A stretch of DNA of 64,000 nt from Sclerurus mexicanus (taxonomy: Eukaryota; Chordata; Aves; Passeriformes; Furnariidae): positions 129,857 through 193,856 of the forward strand of contig VWZF01004899.1 of NCBI GenBank assembly GCA_013396755.1, in the 5' to 3' direction. The notes beneath the pieces were generated by a model, which saw nothing but the letters and a program-made list of their open reading frames with translations, searched no databases and was not told the DNA's origin. The first letter of the stretch is position 1. Every line of letters begins with the position of its first letter. The translations under genes and the position numbers were made by a program. Shown here piece by piece: positions 50,614-64,000 of this stretch.

Positions 50614-53600
50614 CCACTAGATAACTGACCTTCTTGAACCTCTCTTCACATAGAAACCTTTCTCCCAACACAGTCAATTATTTAGCAGTAATGAGTGCTC
50701 TGTAAGAGATTATTGTTTAACCAAGTACCTTGACACATTGCTTTTCCCCTGTTATCTCTATTCTTCAACAAATGGTACATTTTTTTTCTATTGCAGGGTT
50801 TTCAGTTCTGAGGATAGAAGGCTGTGGTCTTATTCTTTCCAATGCAGAAGTTCACCATATAATTGGCAAAGCTTCAGATATAATTAAAATCTTGAAAATT
50901 AGGGTCCTATGAAACACTGTTTGTGAGCAGTAAATGTGGCCCTGTAAGAGAGCAGTTCTGAGGGCAGGTTTGAGATACCTAGGGATAATGAGGAACAAAA
51001 AGAGAAATATCATTGGGAATGAAAAGATACAATTCTATAACAGCATGTGGAAAAAGGAGGAAAAAGAAAAACTAATTATAAAAAGCCAGAAAGATTCAGG
51101 AGCACAATGGATGAGAAACGAAAAAGTGAATGAAAAAAACAAAGGGTGGAGACATTAAATTTGGGTGGACAGAATGAATTTTCATAAAGAAAGAAATCTT
51201 TTTGGCAGAGTCCTGGAAGCATTGAATATTAAAGGATCTTTGTTACTGTAGAAGTGTGAGCATGACTGGTTCAGTGAGCTCAACAGAAGTCTGGAACATA
51301 AAACTGCTGAATTCTAATTCCAGCTGGCCTAACGACTGTGCCTGTGGGGAAGGCTCTTCCCCTTCTCCGCCTCAGTTTCTTTCTTTATAAAAATTATCTT
51401 TTCTCAAAAAGCATTATGAAGTTTACATGTGCTGTGTTTCAAAAATACCAAGCAATAATAGTTACTAATGCCATTAACTATGTCCTTTTCCTCATATCTC
51501 TCTTAAAGATGTCAGGCCAGTTATTTTCAAGCTTTTAATATAAGATTCATGAAACACCTTCCAATTCAAATTCTCAGATTGAGGTATCTCAAGCATTTTG
51601 CACAAATTCAGTTAGAAATACCTTATTCTTTTTCCCTAAAAGAAATCTTGCCTAATCAATTAAAGAGAGCAATATTCTAATCAGTTTATTTGAAATGTTC
51701 TGATCATTCTTGTACCTCTTCACATGAAGTGTGCTATGGTCAGGCTGCAGAACAAAACCTTATAAATCTAGTAGAAATTCCAGTGTGCTATACTTAGAAA
51801 CAAGATAAAAAGTGACAGATATTTAAATTCTGCATGGCACTGTTGTACATTGCTTCCTGTGTGAGAGGGTATTTTGGTACGAAACACATGCAAAAAAAGT
51901 CCATGTAATGCTTTAATGCAGTATATAGAAAAGAATGTCCTAAATTAGTCCTTTGCTCATTTAACAGCAGTAAATATCTTTTAATGCCCTGGATGGATTT
52001 CCATCTGCTTGCTTTCCTTAGAAAAAGGCCTTGAAAATTAAAACGTGGGGAGAAGCAATATATTTTTCTGTTACCAACAATGTTGCTATTTAAAAGACAA
52101 CACATGAGAAATTTCTTCAAATTATTTTTCTGCATTAATATTCCATCTCCTAAAGCCTCACATTTTTTCATAGTATATCTATTACATTCATTGAGGTTCC
52201 TCTGTAATGGAGCTACCTTCCTGAGTAAGGGGACAACAGAGAAGAACAGGGAGAGGGCTTTCAAAGAAAACTCCTTATGACTTACCTTCTATCCTAAATG
52301 AGTTAAGCTAGATGTGGTTTTTTTTTATTAATGAGAAGACTGTAGGAAAGTATAATATTCTGTTCAGTTCTGGAAAATACTACAGGTAGGACTGCTGTAT
52401 ATAGAACCTTGTCAACTAGGCAGTTTACAACATTGGAAGAAAATGGAGCAAGAAGGATTTTTTTTATTTGTATAAAATATATTGTTCTTCCAGGCTGTAG
52501 TGAAATAGTTTCTATTTAATTGCAGAGAAATCCTAAGAAGGTTACAGCAGTGAAACATTAAAATTCTAGGGGCAACTAATAACATTAAAACTTTATAGCC
52601 CCAGATAGAATAATTTAGACAAAAACAACATGAACATATGTTTTGTGTAATAATAACAAACATTTATAGCTGTCAAGAGAGAAAAACACAGGTTTATGCA
52701 CACCTTAATGGCGTGCATGGGTGAGCATGAGTATATTTAAAACATAATATATTACAAAATTGACAGCAGGCATGACTCTTCTGGGTACTATGTTAAATCA
52801 ATGAATAAATTACCAAAAGTGTGTTGTGGCTGTTTGGATGTGTAATTGAGCTTAACGTATGTAGTGTTATTTCAAAAGAAACTATTCAAGGAGTTTCTAG
52901 ACCAATCCACTCTGCATCTTTACTAAGCTGTTTACAAATAACAATAAATGAAACTGTCTCACAGTAGGAAGGAAGTTTAGTTATATGCATTACGTAAATG
53001 GGAGAAAAGTTAATTTTAATATGTTTTTCAGGAATTAAAACCAAACTTATTATAATATTGCTAGGATTCACTGAATTGGAAATCAGCATTTTTCATGTTC
53101 AATTTTAGATTTATTTTAATTAGCTGATACTTTACAAACAAAAGTGTTTGTCTCAATACATGTCAGGAAGAAGTCCAATGAGATATATAAATAAATATGC
53201 GTGCTTCATGTAGTGTCTATACTGAAGACTAAGAATCAATGCCCAAATAAATGAACTAACAAAAGGATGAACTTAAATATATGATTTATTTCCTTAATAT
53301 ATTCCCTGTCCAACATTTAAAAACATTTTATTACATTAGAAAAGTGTGAAATTAACTTTTAAACCTTATCGTTGTGGTCTGCTTAATAACAAAAAAAAAC
53401 AGATTTGCAAACCAACTTGTCATATTTGAAAAAAAAACTGGACACATATGTCTGTTCCTTGTTTCAGGGCTGTGTAAAAGAGAAACTTATTCTATTTTCT
53501 TGCATCTATCCTTATATTTTGCAGTTCTAATAGCATTGGGTTTTTATACAATGCTCTAACTGCTTGCACCTGAAATCTAAGATAGGAAGCGCAGCTTGTA

Positions 53601-54928
53601 CAAGTTAATACATGTACTTAATACCCTTGCAGTCTCCAGGAAAATTTGCCAAACCAACAGCAAGGACAGAAAAGAGAAGCTGACCTGATCTCAGTCACCT
53701 TCCTCTTGCCCCCTTCCTCCAAACTGAAATGACTCTCCTCGAATGTAAGCAGTCAGAAATGCACCATTCTAAATTTCTGTTGCATATCATAGCTTTTAGT
53801 CATAGTATTTAAGAACACATGGTGCTGAGCTCCTAAGCAGATCTGAACCTTTTCCTTTGCAATTTTCTCTCTCTTTTCTCAGCATTTTATTCCATTTCAT
53901 AAGGGATGATGTGGACTGTCAGCATCAACCATACTTGTGATTTTCTTAGGGCTCATAAAGCAAGGATTAAGGCATTCTGTGCTAAATGCCTGTCTCCTTT
54001 CTATAACATGACTGTAAAGAGGAAAAATAGGATGAAGAAATGAAGTGTACATGCCCAGATGAGCTATTCTTTTTCTCTGGCGTGGTGATGGTTCATAAAG
54101 CATGCTATGGGGCGATTATAAAAGAATATGGCTTACCACCTGTCTCCTGGTCAGAAAACCCATTTTACATTTAAAGCCATCTTAGGTTAACTGTCATTAA
54201 CATTTACAGCTGCCCATGGGATAAGGCAAAGTACACTACTACCACACGTATTTTTGTTGCATTTACTTCCAGGTGTTTAAGGAACAAGTCTAAATTTCTA
54301 AATGCGATGCAGTCCCCATTGTATCTCCCACATTAGTTACACTACTTTGGGTAAGTATAATTATCATGAAATGAGGAGCATCTGAGATACTTTAAGAAAG
54401 GCTTAATTAAAAATCCAGACAAAATACTAAGAGAGAAAAAAAATTGCCCAGAAATTACTAGACCTGACATACAAATGTGTATATGGTTTTGCCATAAGCA
54501 TCTTGCAGTCTTTTAATACATTAGTCTAAATTTCACCCAATGCTCTACTGAAAAGATTGGGTTGGATTTTTTTCATACTATAGATACACATAAAGAAGTC
54601 AGATCACACAACACTCAGCATCGTATTCTGTTGCCTTCTAACAGATTGGCTTAAAAAACTAACAAAAGCTGTAACATCACTTTGAATTTAAAGTTTAAGT
54701 ATATTCAAGTATATGGTGCCACAAGACATTTAAGAATAAGTCAGTTTTAAAATGCAGGATGTCCAAGTAGATTTTTCCTTCAAACATTGTTTTACCTGAT
54801 TTCCCTTTTGTGACCACCCTGGTGAAGAACAACTGCTTTAACTACAGAGCTGAGACTAGAACTGAATGATACTACAGATTAAATCATTGCTAGAAGATAT
54901 TCTGAAAGACTAAAATAAGAAGTGAATT

Positions 54929-54958
54929 GAAAAAAAAAAAAGAAAGAAAGAAAAGGAA
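54929..54958. repeat. A-rich GAAA microsatellite
   Basis: A run of about a dozen A followed by GAAAGAAAGAAAAGG units. Confidence 0.9.
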
Positions 54959-56142
54959 ATGCCACCAAATCATGCTGAACATAAAAGTAATTAAAATACT
55001 TTAAAAAGAATAAAAACACGCAGAAGATAAAATTTACCTTTATCTTAAAATATCTTTGTTCACATCAATGTTTCTTTTGTTCTCTATTACACATTGAATC
55101 ACTCTCAGACATCAACCATAACAGCAAAAACTCAAATACCTAACTGATAATTAAACACAGTAATATTTAAAAGAAGTTAGTTTATTCTGCAGATAGGAAC
55201 ACTTAATTTAATGCACAAATACAATAAAAGTAAAATTTCTTTTTAAAGATCAGAGGAGTGCCATGCCAGTCACTCTTTAATGGAATAAAGCAGTAATTTT
55301 TGTTTTCAGACCAGTAATACAAGTTTAATAAAATGACAAAGTTAGAATGCTATTAACTGGAGCAACAATCTTTAGCAATGACAATTAGCAATAGCATCCA
55401 CATTGAGCTGTCATTTTGAAAGTATAGGATTTTTAGAAGACTGCATCAAAGCGCAAAAAATAGCTTTTCAAACATGATTGTTTTTAAAAAAGCAAAATGT
55501 GGCACCAAAAGAAGAAAAAAAAAGAAAGCATCTCAGTACAGCAGGCAAGCACTCCACTGAATCCTGCACTACCAGAAGTACACAGGATGAGAAGCATGAG
55601 GTGATATTACATTGTTACTACTAGAGCTAGAAAAACTGAAACAGACTAGTAGAGAAAGTAGAAGATGATAACTTTGTAAGTCCAATGCCCAGATCTTATG
55701 CCACATCATCTGAAAAATCCAAAATACTTATCATCGTGATGACAGGTAAACAGCACAGGGGTAGAAGATAGATTCAAACCTTACTGTTTGATCTGACCAT
55801 TAGCACGTTTGTCAGCAAGTCAGTTCTGATGTCCACAGAGTGCCACCTGTCAGTCCCCCTACACCGCCATCTGGGCCTGACTGGCAGTGAACCCTGTGAG
55901 AAGAGTCTCCCCACACACTCCTGTGCTGTATTTCACTTGTGATCATGGTGAAATCCTCAACTGTTTTGAAGAGCAACAGATGGCAGGGAAGGAGAGAGAG
56001 CAGTGATTCATTAGTGATCACTATCTATAAACCCAATCACAAACTTGGTGCACAAATACATTTTCAGTCACCTAGGATTCCTTCATTTCACTTGCTTATT
56101 TATTAATTTATTGTAGGATGGTTCATCAACTTCTGAATTCAA

Positions 56143-56202
56143 CCTCAAACTCAAACTCAAACAAAACAAAAAAAAAAAAAAAAAGGAAAAGGAAAAAAAA
56201 AA
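56143..56202. repeat. CTCAAA repeat followed by poly-A
   Basis: Three CTCAAA units lead into a run of 17 A (56168-56184) and then A-rich sequence with GG interruptions. It is low-complexity; a retrotransposed tail is possible but no body is recognised. Confidence 0.85.
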
Positions 56203-58019
56203 TGGCAAAAAGAAAGCTGCTTCTGCTGTAGCTCTAAAACCTTGAATGGGTACATGGGATTCTGAGCCCACATAGAAAAGGAGAAAAGTAATAGCTCTGA
56301 CAGGCTATCCCAGAAATTTCTGCTTCAGAGAGGGAGACGTTGAGTTTTCAGTAAAATTAATCTGTGTATTTGTATGTGCATATTACTAAAAGTTATTAAA
56401 TGTGGATTTCTCTGGAAATCTGAGAAACATGTGAAACAATAGGCAGATATGAATAAATGAAACCTTCCACGAATATTCGTTGCTGAAAATATCTTCTGTT
56501 AAAAGGACAAAAATGAAAGGATTGTGGGGAGAGAGCAGAATGGACAGAGAGTGGCAAAATAGAAAATCAAGCCTTTGAGTGGTTAATGTAGTTTATGTCA
56601 TTTAAAATAAATGTATTAATACAGGACAAATTCAAATAGGATTTTTACCTAAATAAAACTTGTCAGAGTTGGTCCTCTTATGCATATGAAGTTAAAACAG
56701 CCTAATACACTTTCAGGGTTTCAGATAATAATGTTCAAAGACTCAAACAGCATTATAAGAAAATTTGCCCCTTGGGCGTATGTCAGTTTAAATATCTGTT
56801 CTCATCAGGTTCTCAGTCGTGCTCTTGTTCTCAGTGGAGTGATTTAGATTTAAAACATCTTTCAAACTGAACTTGATCTATGTTTTAATAGAAAGTAGCC
56901 TTCCTCACTCCTGAAGTAAAAAGATCATAATTTATTTGCTAACTATGTAAGCATAACTGTTTCTGCTAACACTGATGGCTGTTAAAGAGCATACACTTGC
57001 CAAAAGTAATCAGTATACAGTATGTAGAATCATCAAGGTATAAAAATTGGAAGCATATTATAAGTAGAACATTACAATATGACTTTTGATATTTTGCAGT
57101 AAGTTTTATAATATGTCGGTTAAAAATGCACCTATGTTTTATAACAGGATTGAATATTGTGCCTCATAGTACATACAATTTAGCTGTGTAAAATATGACT
57201 TTTAAAGTGTGGGTCTCTAAGTTTTACACTTGGTAGCGAGTGCAATAAACCTCACATAAAGTTACTTTTATATTCACTAGAAAAAATAAGGAGCTTTGCT
57301 AAAGATTATTGGAATTATTTTACATACTAGGAAAAAAATACTGTAATACAGAATTTGCCACAATTATGCAAGGAAGAGGATGTATATATGAGAAAAAACC
57401 CTCTGTGAGCTAAAATGGGACCCAGGTTTGCTTACCTAAGACTTCAGAGTCATCATTTCTTGGAAAACTGACAAAGTATTTGTTTAACTTGTGATACAGA
57501 GAAGTTTTACCAGGGCTTGTGTAACCTGAAAGAAGATGTCTAGGATGGAGCTACTGTTCATTTGTCTTATCTTATTGCAGTCCAAACACTGGTTGCTTAG
57601 CTTCATTCTTTTTTCTGTGAAGGGAGATTCTGAATTAAACACAAAATCCTTCCTCCTGCCCACTAAAAGGCATACAATTAACAACTCAGGAGAAATGGTT
57701 TCCAATAAACAGCAGTGAATCTGCTGTGTGGAAGCTGACAATACATCTAACAGCCCTAAATGCTTTCTTGGGCACCTTTGATGTTTTTGCTTTCAATCCT
57801 TCCGGAAAAAACCATGACTATCTGAAGAACAGAAACATTTTCAAAATAGAGCTCTCCCAAATAAATAGCATTTAAAATCTTATGTCAATGGAAAATTACA
57901 TCCAAAGGCAGTGGTCAAGTGTTGCCAATCCATTTGCAAGCACATCTGTATAATCCTGCACTTTAGCCAGTAGTTACTATTGCTATATTTTACTCTCAAA
58001 ACAATGGGTTAGATTCATC

Positions 58020-58340
58020 GCAGGTGGCCTCAGGAACACAGGCTGTGGATTTCCAGCCAGTAGAGAGGAAGGCAGTGGGGAAGAACCACACATCCTCTTT
58101 CCCTGTGAGGCAGCCACCACCTCCACGATCCACAGCAGACTCGTAGAGGCACAGGATGAAGCTACCAAGGACATAACTTGATTTATAGCCTTTCCTGGAA
58201 GACCTCAGCTGTGCAAATCCTTATGAACAGCAGACAGAATGTAACATTCTTCCTCTGAAAAAGGAAAAATAGTTCTGACACCTGCTTCGCACAGGGTGTG
58301 TTGGGGAGAAAGCCCTTGTAAAAGAGCTGACCCAGGGAAG
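58020..58340. other. Locally GC-richer patch without a supported gene
   Basis: This block is noticeably less AT-rich than its neighbours and has a 63-codon open stretch on the minus strand (57983-58174). I recognise no domain in that translation, and no convincing splice pair or promoter flanks it. It may be an old repeat or a conserved non-coding element. Confidence 0.3.
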
Positions 58341-61300
58341 GCTTTAAGGTTCAGTTTGCTTATGCCTGTGTTTTGGAAAAAGGTCTTGGTCTAATAACCC
58401 AAAAATTCAAATTTTATGAGCTTGGAAACTTAAAATCACCCCTAAATGACTAGCTCAGTTAAAGTATTTCAACTAAGCAAGAACTTGTTCAACTACATAA
58501 TTCCTTTCCTCGAGGATAGATACAAAATTAAAGACAGAAAAATCTTGGCAGATTTATGAATACTATTCTCTACCAATATATCAATTTAAGATTGCATACA
58601 CTTAGAAACTTAAAGGAAACATTCTGTACATGAAAGATTACATGGTTACTTTGGGTTTGCCTGGGTTTTGGAAAGCTTCTGTTTAGCTGAAGAAAATTTT
58701 GCTTCGAAGTACAATAGAGGCATTTTCTTGTCAAAGTACTGGTTTTGTAAATAAAAATCCCTGTACCAGAAAGGTAACAAAAAGTTCTAAAAGTCTATGT
58801 TTTCTTTCTATCTATACTAAAATTATCACACAAAATTTTTCAACTAATTTTCAGAGTCTGGTACAGTACTGTCAATAAAGATTTTCTGCTCAGTTGACAC
58901 AATCACATCTTTCGTACACTTCAGTAGATCCCATTTTTCTGTATTTTTTGTTTCTTTCACTAAGACTCACTGTAAGTCAGTCCCATTTAATTTTCCATAA
59001 TCAGGCTCTCCTTTTACCAGTGCTAGCTTCTGCTACTAAACTTATTCTAAACCAACTTTCTGTTTCCTTTTATTCATTCATTCTAAAACTGTGTGTAGAA
59101 TTATGGTTTCACCTCTCAAATCTTTCCTGAAGATTCTTTTTCTTATAATGATGGCTAGATCTGTGCACATTCTAGATGATATCTGTAATATTAAAATTAC
59201 GTAATATATAAAGCAAGGTATTAAAAACTAGCAAGCTGAGGAACTTGAAGTGTCTAGCTGCACTAAAACATACAAACTGTCCTTTAACTTGTTTTGATTA
59301 ACTTGGAAATTCTCAAGGGATGTTTTTAATCCCCTATTTGGATAACAATATCAAAAGAATAAAAAGATGTGTTTCACATCCCCCAGTAAAAGCACCAAAA
59401 GACAGGTTTATTCTTTGCAAAACCAAAATTTTGTCTATTGATTTACAGAAGGATTTTGTAAAAACACTACCCTTTTTATCCATTTGACCACCTCATACAT
59501 GGTCCAAATCCCTACCACAGAAGCTGTCAGGTCAAGAAAATTGTAATGCCACATACTAAAATACCTAAAGCCAAGCAAAATAATAACCACAGTTTTTTCC
59601 TAGTACAGCAGAATTTACAGCATCACTTGTACTTAAGACTTAGATCACAGAATCTTTAATCTAGATTTCCAAAGTTCCCAAAGATTCAGGATTGAAATGT
59701 CACATGAATGATTTTAAACTGTTCAGCTGCTAGGCACAATAATAGTATTTATATACAGATAGCATTTTAAATATTCAACAATTTAAGACTATGCTTTAAT
59801 GGCAAGATAGCAGAACCTTCTGTTCTAACTACAGGAATTCACTTCCCTATTACCATCCTTTGAAGTCGTGAATGGTGAACTACGGACTTCATAAGACTTT
59901 TCATAATGCTTTGTAATACTTCTCAGTAGAGAAATATGTGGTAAGGTATTATAAGGTATTTTATTCACCAGTGAAAGGTAGTAACTACTGAACTGCACCC
60001 AGAGCCTATCCAGTTGTTGTGAACAGAAAAGACTAGTACATTCAGCTGAAATTGCAAAGAATTAAGGTGGCAGATAGTAATTACTGGTACTGGAAGTAAA
60101 ACTGTGTAAAGGTGGTTAGAACTTCAGTTTCAAGTTTTATCTATGAGGTGTTGCATTCGTGACACAAAATTATCGCATGTTTATATGGGAATGTGGCTCA
60201 TTATGGACACATTAGAGGAAAAAATACCAACTTTTCTTGTCCATTTCTTTTCCAAGAAGAGACTTGATTAAACCATGAGATAATGATAGACCAAAATGGC
60301 ATGTGTATCACCAGATGAAAAGCCCTTTGCATATGTCTACAATGTCAGGGATGAAAGTTTGATCTCCATTTCATTATTTTTTCAGATTTTTACCGATGAA
60401 GTGATGGCTATTTACTTGACATTTTATTCCACAGTATTAAAACCACAAGACAAAGGACTGAATCCATGAGTCTCATCCTGAGTTTGTGCACACAGAAAAT
60501 AGAGAAAGTGAGACTTTAAGGTAAATAAACAAATTCAGTTTGAGATGTGGAGTTTTATAAGTCCCTTGCAACTTAAGAAACTCCAGCAACCCAAGCAAAA
60601 TGATCCTTCTAGCATATGCTATTCCTGCCCTTTCATTAGAAGCAACCAAGTGAAGGAGAATGAAGGCCAGTTATATATGCTATCTGACATCTTCAAAGCA
60701 CTAACTACTACAGTAATATATATAATGCTGAACACCAAAAACACAGGTTTCAAAGTGGTTATGCAAGTAAAAGCACTAGACTCTGAAATCATGCTCTCTG
60801 TTATCTGTTGGTAATATATAAAACCGTCCCAGTAATAAACTTTCCCTATTCTTAAATAATGAAAGGCATCAGAAAAATAATACTGGTATGTTGCTTTTAA
60901 TACTACAGCTCATGCATCACATTCATGGCTGCAGATTAAAAATACAGAGTTGCTAAAAGACACTGAAAGATAATTATCTACTCACAAATATATTTCTCTG
61001 CACTAATCACAAAGATGCCAAAACATTTCATTTGTATATTCCTTTTGTATCAAAGTATTAATCTGAAGTAAAAAAGAAAAGACTGTTACTATTCTCTAAC
61101 CTTTGCTCTATCTTGCTGCCCATTTCACAAATTCATCCTCATATTAGCAGGATGTAATTGCTCTGAACTGCAGTATTTAGTCCACCCACCAAGTCTGAGA
61201 CTAATGTTACTATAAAACTGTCTTTAAAGGAGTGTTCCCAGAATCCCAAATTGTGGTAGATATTAAAAAGATTAACCAAGTTTTCATTTTTTAAATGAAA

Positions 61301-63341
61301 ATCACTTTTCTGTGTACTGAAGACTGTTTGTTTAGAATGGTTGTAAGAACTGTAAAATTATGTGCAACTGAGTGGGAAATGTCCTGTAAGTGTGGAATGT
61401 TTAATTATGTATCAAGAGGAAATTACACTGGTTTTCTTTTTCCCTTTATGCAAAGGTTTGTTTAACCACTTCAAACTCTGTTACCTTGAGCCATCTACCA
61501 TTTCTGTGATATTTTGGTTACTTTATTAAATGCATTTTTACTTCTTCCTCTAATACTCTTCAAATGCTTACCGCTTCTGTGATTTACCCCACTGACAAGT
61601 CCATTATAGAGTTAACACGCTCTTCCCAAAAGTCGTTTTTTCACCTGAGACAACTAAGTCAAATTTCAATGTTCTAAGCATTAGGCCCAATGTCCTAACC
61701 AGTTTCATTCTTGTTTCTCTGAATCAGGAATGGAAAATTAGAGATGTTTTTCAGTAATAAAGCAATTATTCTGGAAAGAAACTTGTCCAGAAATATAGAC
61801 TACATATTTGCAGAGTACATCATTATTCTTTTAACCTACCAGGCATTAGGTTCTGATGTTATGCTCTGAACTGTTACCAAAAAAAAAAATCCAAAAATTA
61901 GTTCAAAAACTTACTTGCAGAACAAAAATATCCAGATCCAAAAATTATAGTAATGAATTAACTTACAAATGCATGCTGGGAACAGAACTTATAACTGACC
62001 CTAAGAATACTATCCCATTCAATGTTCAGTGAAGGAGAATGCCTACTATAGGAAAATGCTGTTAAGGTTTGTTCGCTTTTAAAGGGTATTAGTTACAGCA
62101 TTGACTTGCAAATTCTTCAGAAAACCATAAACTTTTCCACCAAATTATGACTTAAACAGATCAGGGTAATATTGGGCCAGTTAAACTCATAGCCACTATA
62201 GATAAGAAAGTACATAATGCTGTTTGCAATGCCACTCTTTACCGTTAATGGAAAGCAATACTGTTCCAGTAGGCCTTTCCTGATGGAGAAGTGGCTCAGT
62301 TGAAGAGATCACTTACAAAACAAATGATCTCAGACATCTTCAAAAGGTGAAAAAATGCAAGATACACACACATATGAAAACATTCCTCCTATTTCCAGAT
62401 ATGTTAGAATATTACTTGCTGTTTCCATCAAGAGAAAACACGTACTGTAGCTAAGTGTCTCAAAATTCTAAAGGAAAGTCAAGTATATATTATGTCATGT
62501 ATTACTCATAAAGCTAGAGCAGTACTTGTTGGAATGTGTCATGGCAATTCTGACATTCATTTTTTTAAAGGTACTTACCAATGTAGTAAGAAGACAAAAC
62601 TTTATATCAAATTTAAACTGAATGTAGTCATCAATTCTTTATTTATAAAAATGACAGAATAATAGTTGTAGTAAAGACTTAAAGAGATCTCACTGTTTTT
62701 CTAAGATCTTTCAGAGAATGCAACACATTAGATCTTAGACATCAGAAATGTCTAAAATCAATCCTACGTCTTCTATAGCAATTATTATAAACCTCTATGA
62801 AATTTACATACAATAAAATGAAAAATTTCCTAAGTGAAATCCAAATTCTTGAATACAAATGTTGACAATGTATTTCTAGAGTGCAGAACATCCCTCTCTT
62901 CCTCCCATTCCTCATTGCTCTTATAAAAGATGCCATAGTGATATGAAAACATGTTTTAAAAAGTCCTAAGGGAAAAGTTTCCTACGGTCTTTGAAATTCC
63001 TCCTTTTCCTATTTCTTTACAGATTTCTAACACCAACACTGTTCCTGTAGCTTCTCAAAAAAAGCAAAAATAAAAATACCCTCTAGGTATAGTCTTTAGA
63101 TTTTCTGTTATACTTCTCAGGTTCCTTTTGGCTTTTGAAACAGATGCAAACTGAAATCTACAGTTGTATTACCAACTGTATTTTAGTTTTAGCTAATCTT
63201 TTAGCTGAAGAAGTAGATGGTATTTGCCCACACTATTGCCCACATTTACCAGAATCATATAGGGACGTGATTTAATGAATTAAATAACCGAAAAATATTT
63301 CATCAATTGTTTTCCCATTTTTTATTTAATTTTAGGCACCA

Positions 63342-63366
63342 AAACAAACAAACAAACAAACAAACA
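63342..63366. repeat. AAAC tetranucleotide microsatellite
   Basis: About six uninterrupted AAAC units. Confidence 0.95.
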
Positions 63367-64000
63367 TCTCTTCTGGTTCCTATCTCTATAATGAAAAGCA
63401 TCAGGCAAGGAGCTACCACCTAATCTATAAGAAAAATTTGCTGCAACATAAGCCCTGTCTCCATTTATCCCCTTCTAAGTAAATATTTGAATAAAATTCC
63501 TCCAAGCTATGGATTACATAATTTTCATAACAAAATCAAGCTGAATTTCAGAATACCTTTTACACGATAATGTTGATCAAGCCATGGATAAGTCAAGCTG
63601 TTCAGAGATATGGGATCATTTATTGTCAGGGTAAAAAAATAATCCTTGACATAGCCTGCTTACTTTAACAGACCTAATTATGAAATCAAGTGTTGCTCCA
63701 CCACCTAATTCCTAAAGGAAGAGCTGTATGGCCCAGAAGCATTTTCCACCATGCAAATGATGAGAGATATCAGTTCAAAATGTGTCTCCTGCACATATAT
63801 GTTTTCCTGTATTTTTATGTCATTGTCCTTGGCTCTTCCTCTACCATCTCTAAGATCATTCTTGCTATGTATAATTATGGTAAGAAAACACCCAAACTTT
63901 TCATGTAATCCTAGCCAAGAGTTACTCAACAAACTATGCTCTAGGAAGCACTGAATATCAACACTAAGAATTGTCTAGCATCGGAATCAGGAAATCTACT

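Larger units (their letters stand above)
11068..64000 (-). other. AKAP6: AKAP6 intron, 3' portion, at least 53 kb
   Basis: This is everything to the right of the upstream exon, ending at its acceptor. The preceding AKAP6 exon should end with a codon for lysine in phase 0. I looked for its expected sequence on the minus strand and did not find it, so the intron appears to continue past the right edge. Very large introns are known for this gene. Stretches not listed separately (11068-16130, 16260-24570, 25300-30310, 30660-31930, 32300-41490, 43330-45480, 45790-46940, 48720-50590, 50620-64000) show AT-rich non-coding sequence, homopolymers and short chance reading frames. I see no supported gene in them on either strand. 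Confidence 0.75.

Noticed and set aside
51794..52264. Longest open stretch in the window, 156 codons on the minus strand
   Set aside because: In 64 kb of AT-rich DNA read in six frames, one frame of this length is not far from chance. The translation is rich in Leu, Phe, Lys and Asn, shows no motif I know, and has no promoter or splice context.
57026..57055. AGAATCATCAAGGTATAAAAA, a second CR1-like start
   Set aside because: Only about 15 bases fit and the downstream blocks of the consensus are absent.
59640..59690. ATCACAGAATCTTTAATCTAG, which resembles the start of an inverted CR1 3' end
   Set aside because: The following bases do not continue along the CR1 consensus, so the match is too short to support a repeat call.

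Overview
The window looks like vertebrate nuclear DNA, most likely from a bird or another sauropsid. It is AT-rich and non-coding almost throughout. It carries microsatellites and homopolymer runs, one short run of Ns in G-rich sequence, and a decayed fragment that resembles the 3' end of a CR1 LINE (about 16138-16255), the dominant interspersed repeat of birds and reptiles. There are no operons, ribosome-binding sites, CRISPR arrays or other prokaryotic features, and no long open reading frame.

Only one gene is recognised with confidence: AKAP6 (mAKAP), on the minus strand. Two consecutive internal exons are present. The upstream one is 11067 down to 10919 (149 nt) and the downstream one is 5336 down to 5216 (121 nt). 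Both have AG acceptors and GT donors. They join in phase across a split glycine codon (GG|C) and together encode 90 residues of the spectrin-like central part of the anchoring protein. The gene runs right to left, so its N-terminal exons lie beyond base 64000 and its C-terminal exons lie before base 1.

Layout: 1-5215 is the 5' part of the intron after the second exon. 5337-10918 is the complete 5,582-bp intron between the two exons and contains one exon-like cassette (7996-8107). 11068-64000 is at least 53 kb of the intron before the first exon. That long intron holds simple repeats, the CR1 relic, an uncertain LTR-like stretch (about 42640-43310), clusters of AT-rich homeodomain-type sites (25080-25290, 30320-30640), two full CRE palindromes (32220, 45484), several inverted repeats, a tRNA 5'-half look-alike (48673-48715) and a coding-like relic of 46 open codons (24579-24716).

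No self-contained new biological system was found. The most interesting lead is a possible internal AKAP6 promoter and first exon at about 31940-32230, with AP-1, E-box and CRE motifs ahead of a perfect GTAAGT donor on the gene's own strand. Next are the exon-like cassette in the short intron and the coding-like relic. All assignments come from reading the sequence and from memory of the AKAP6 family; no database search was possible.
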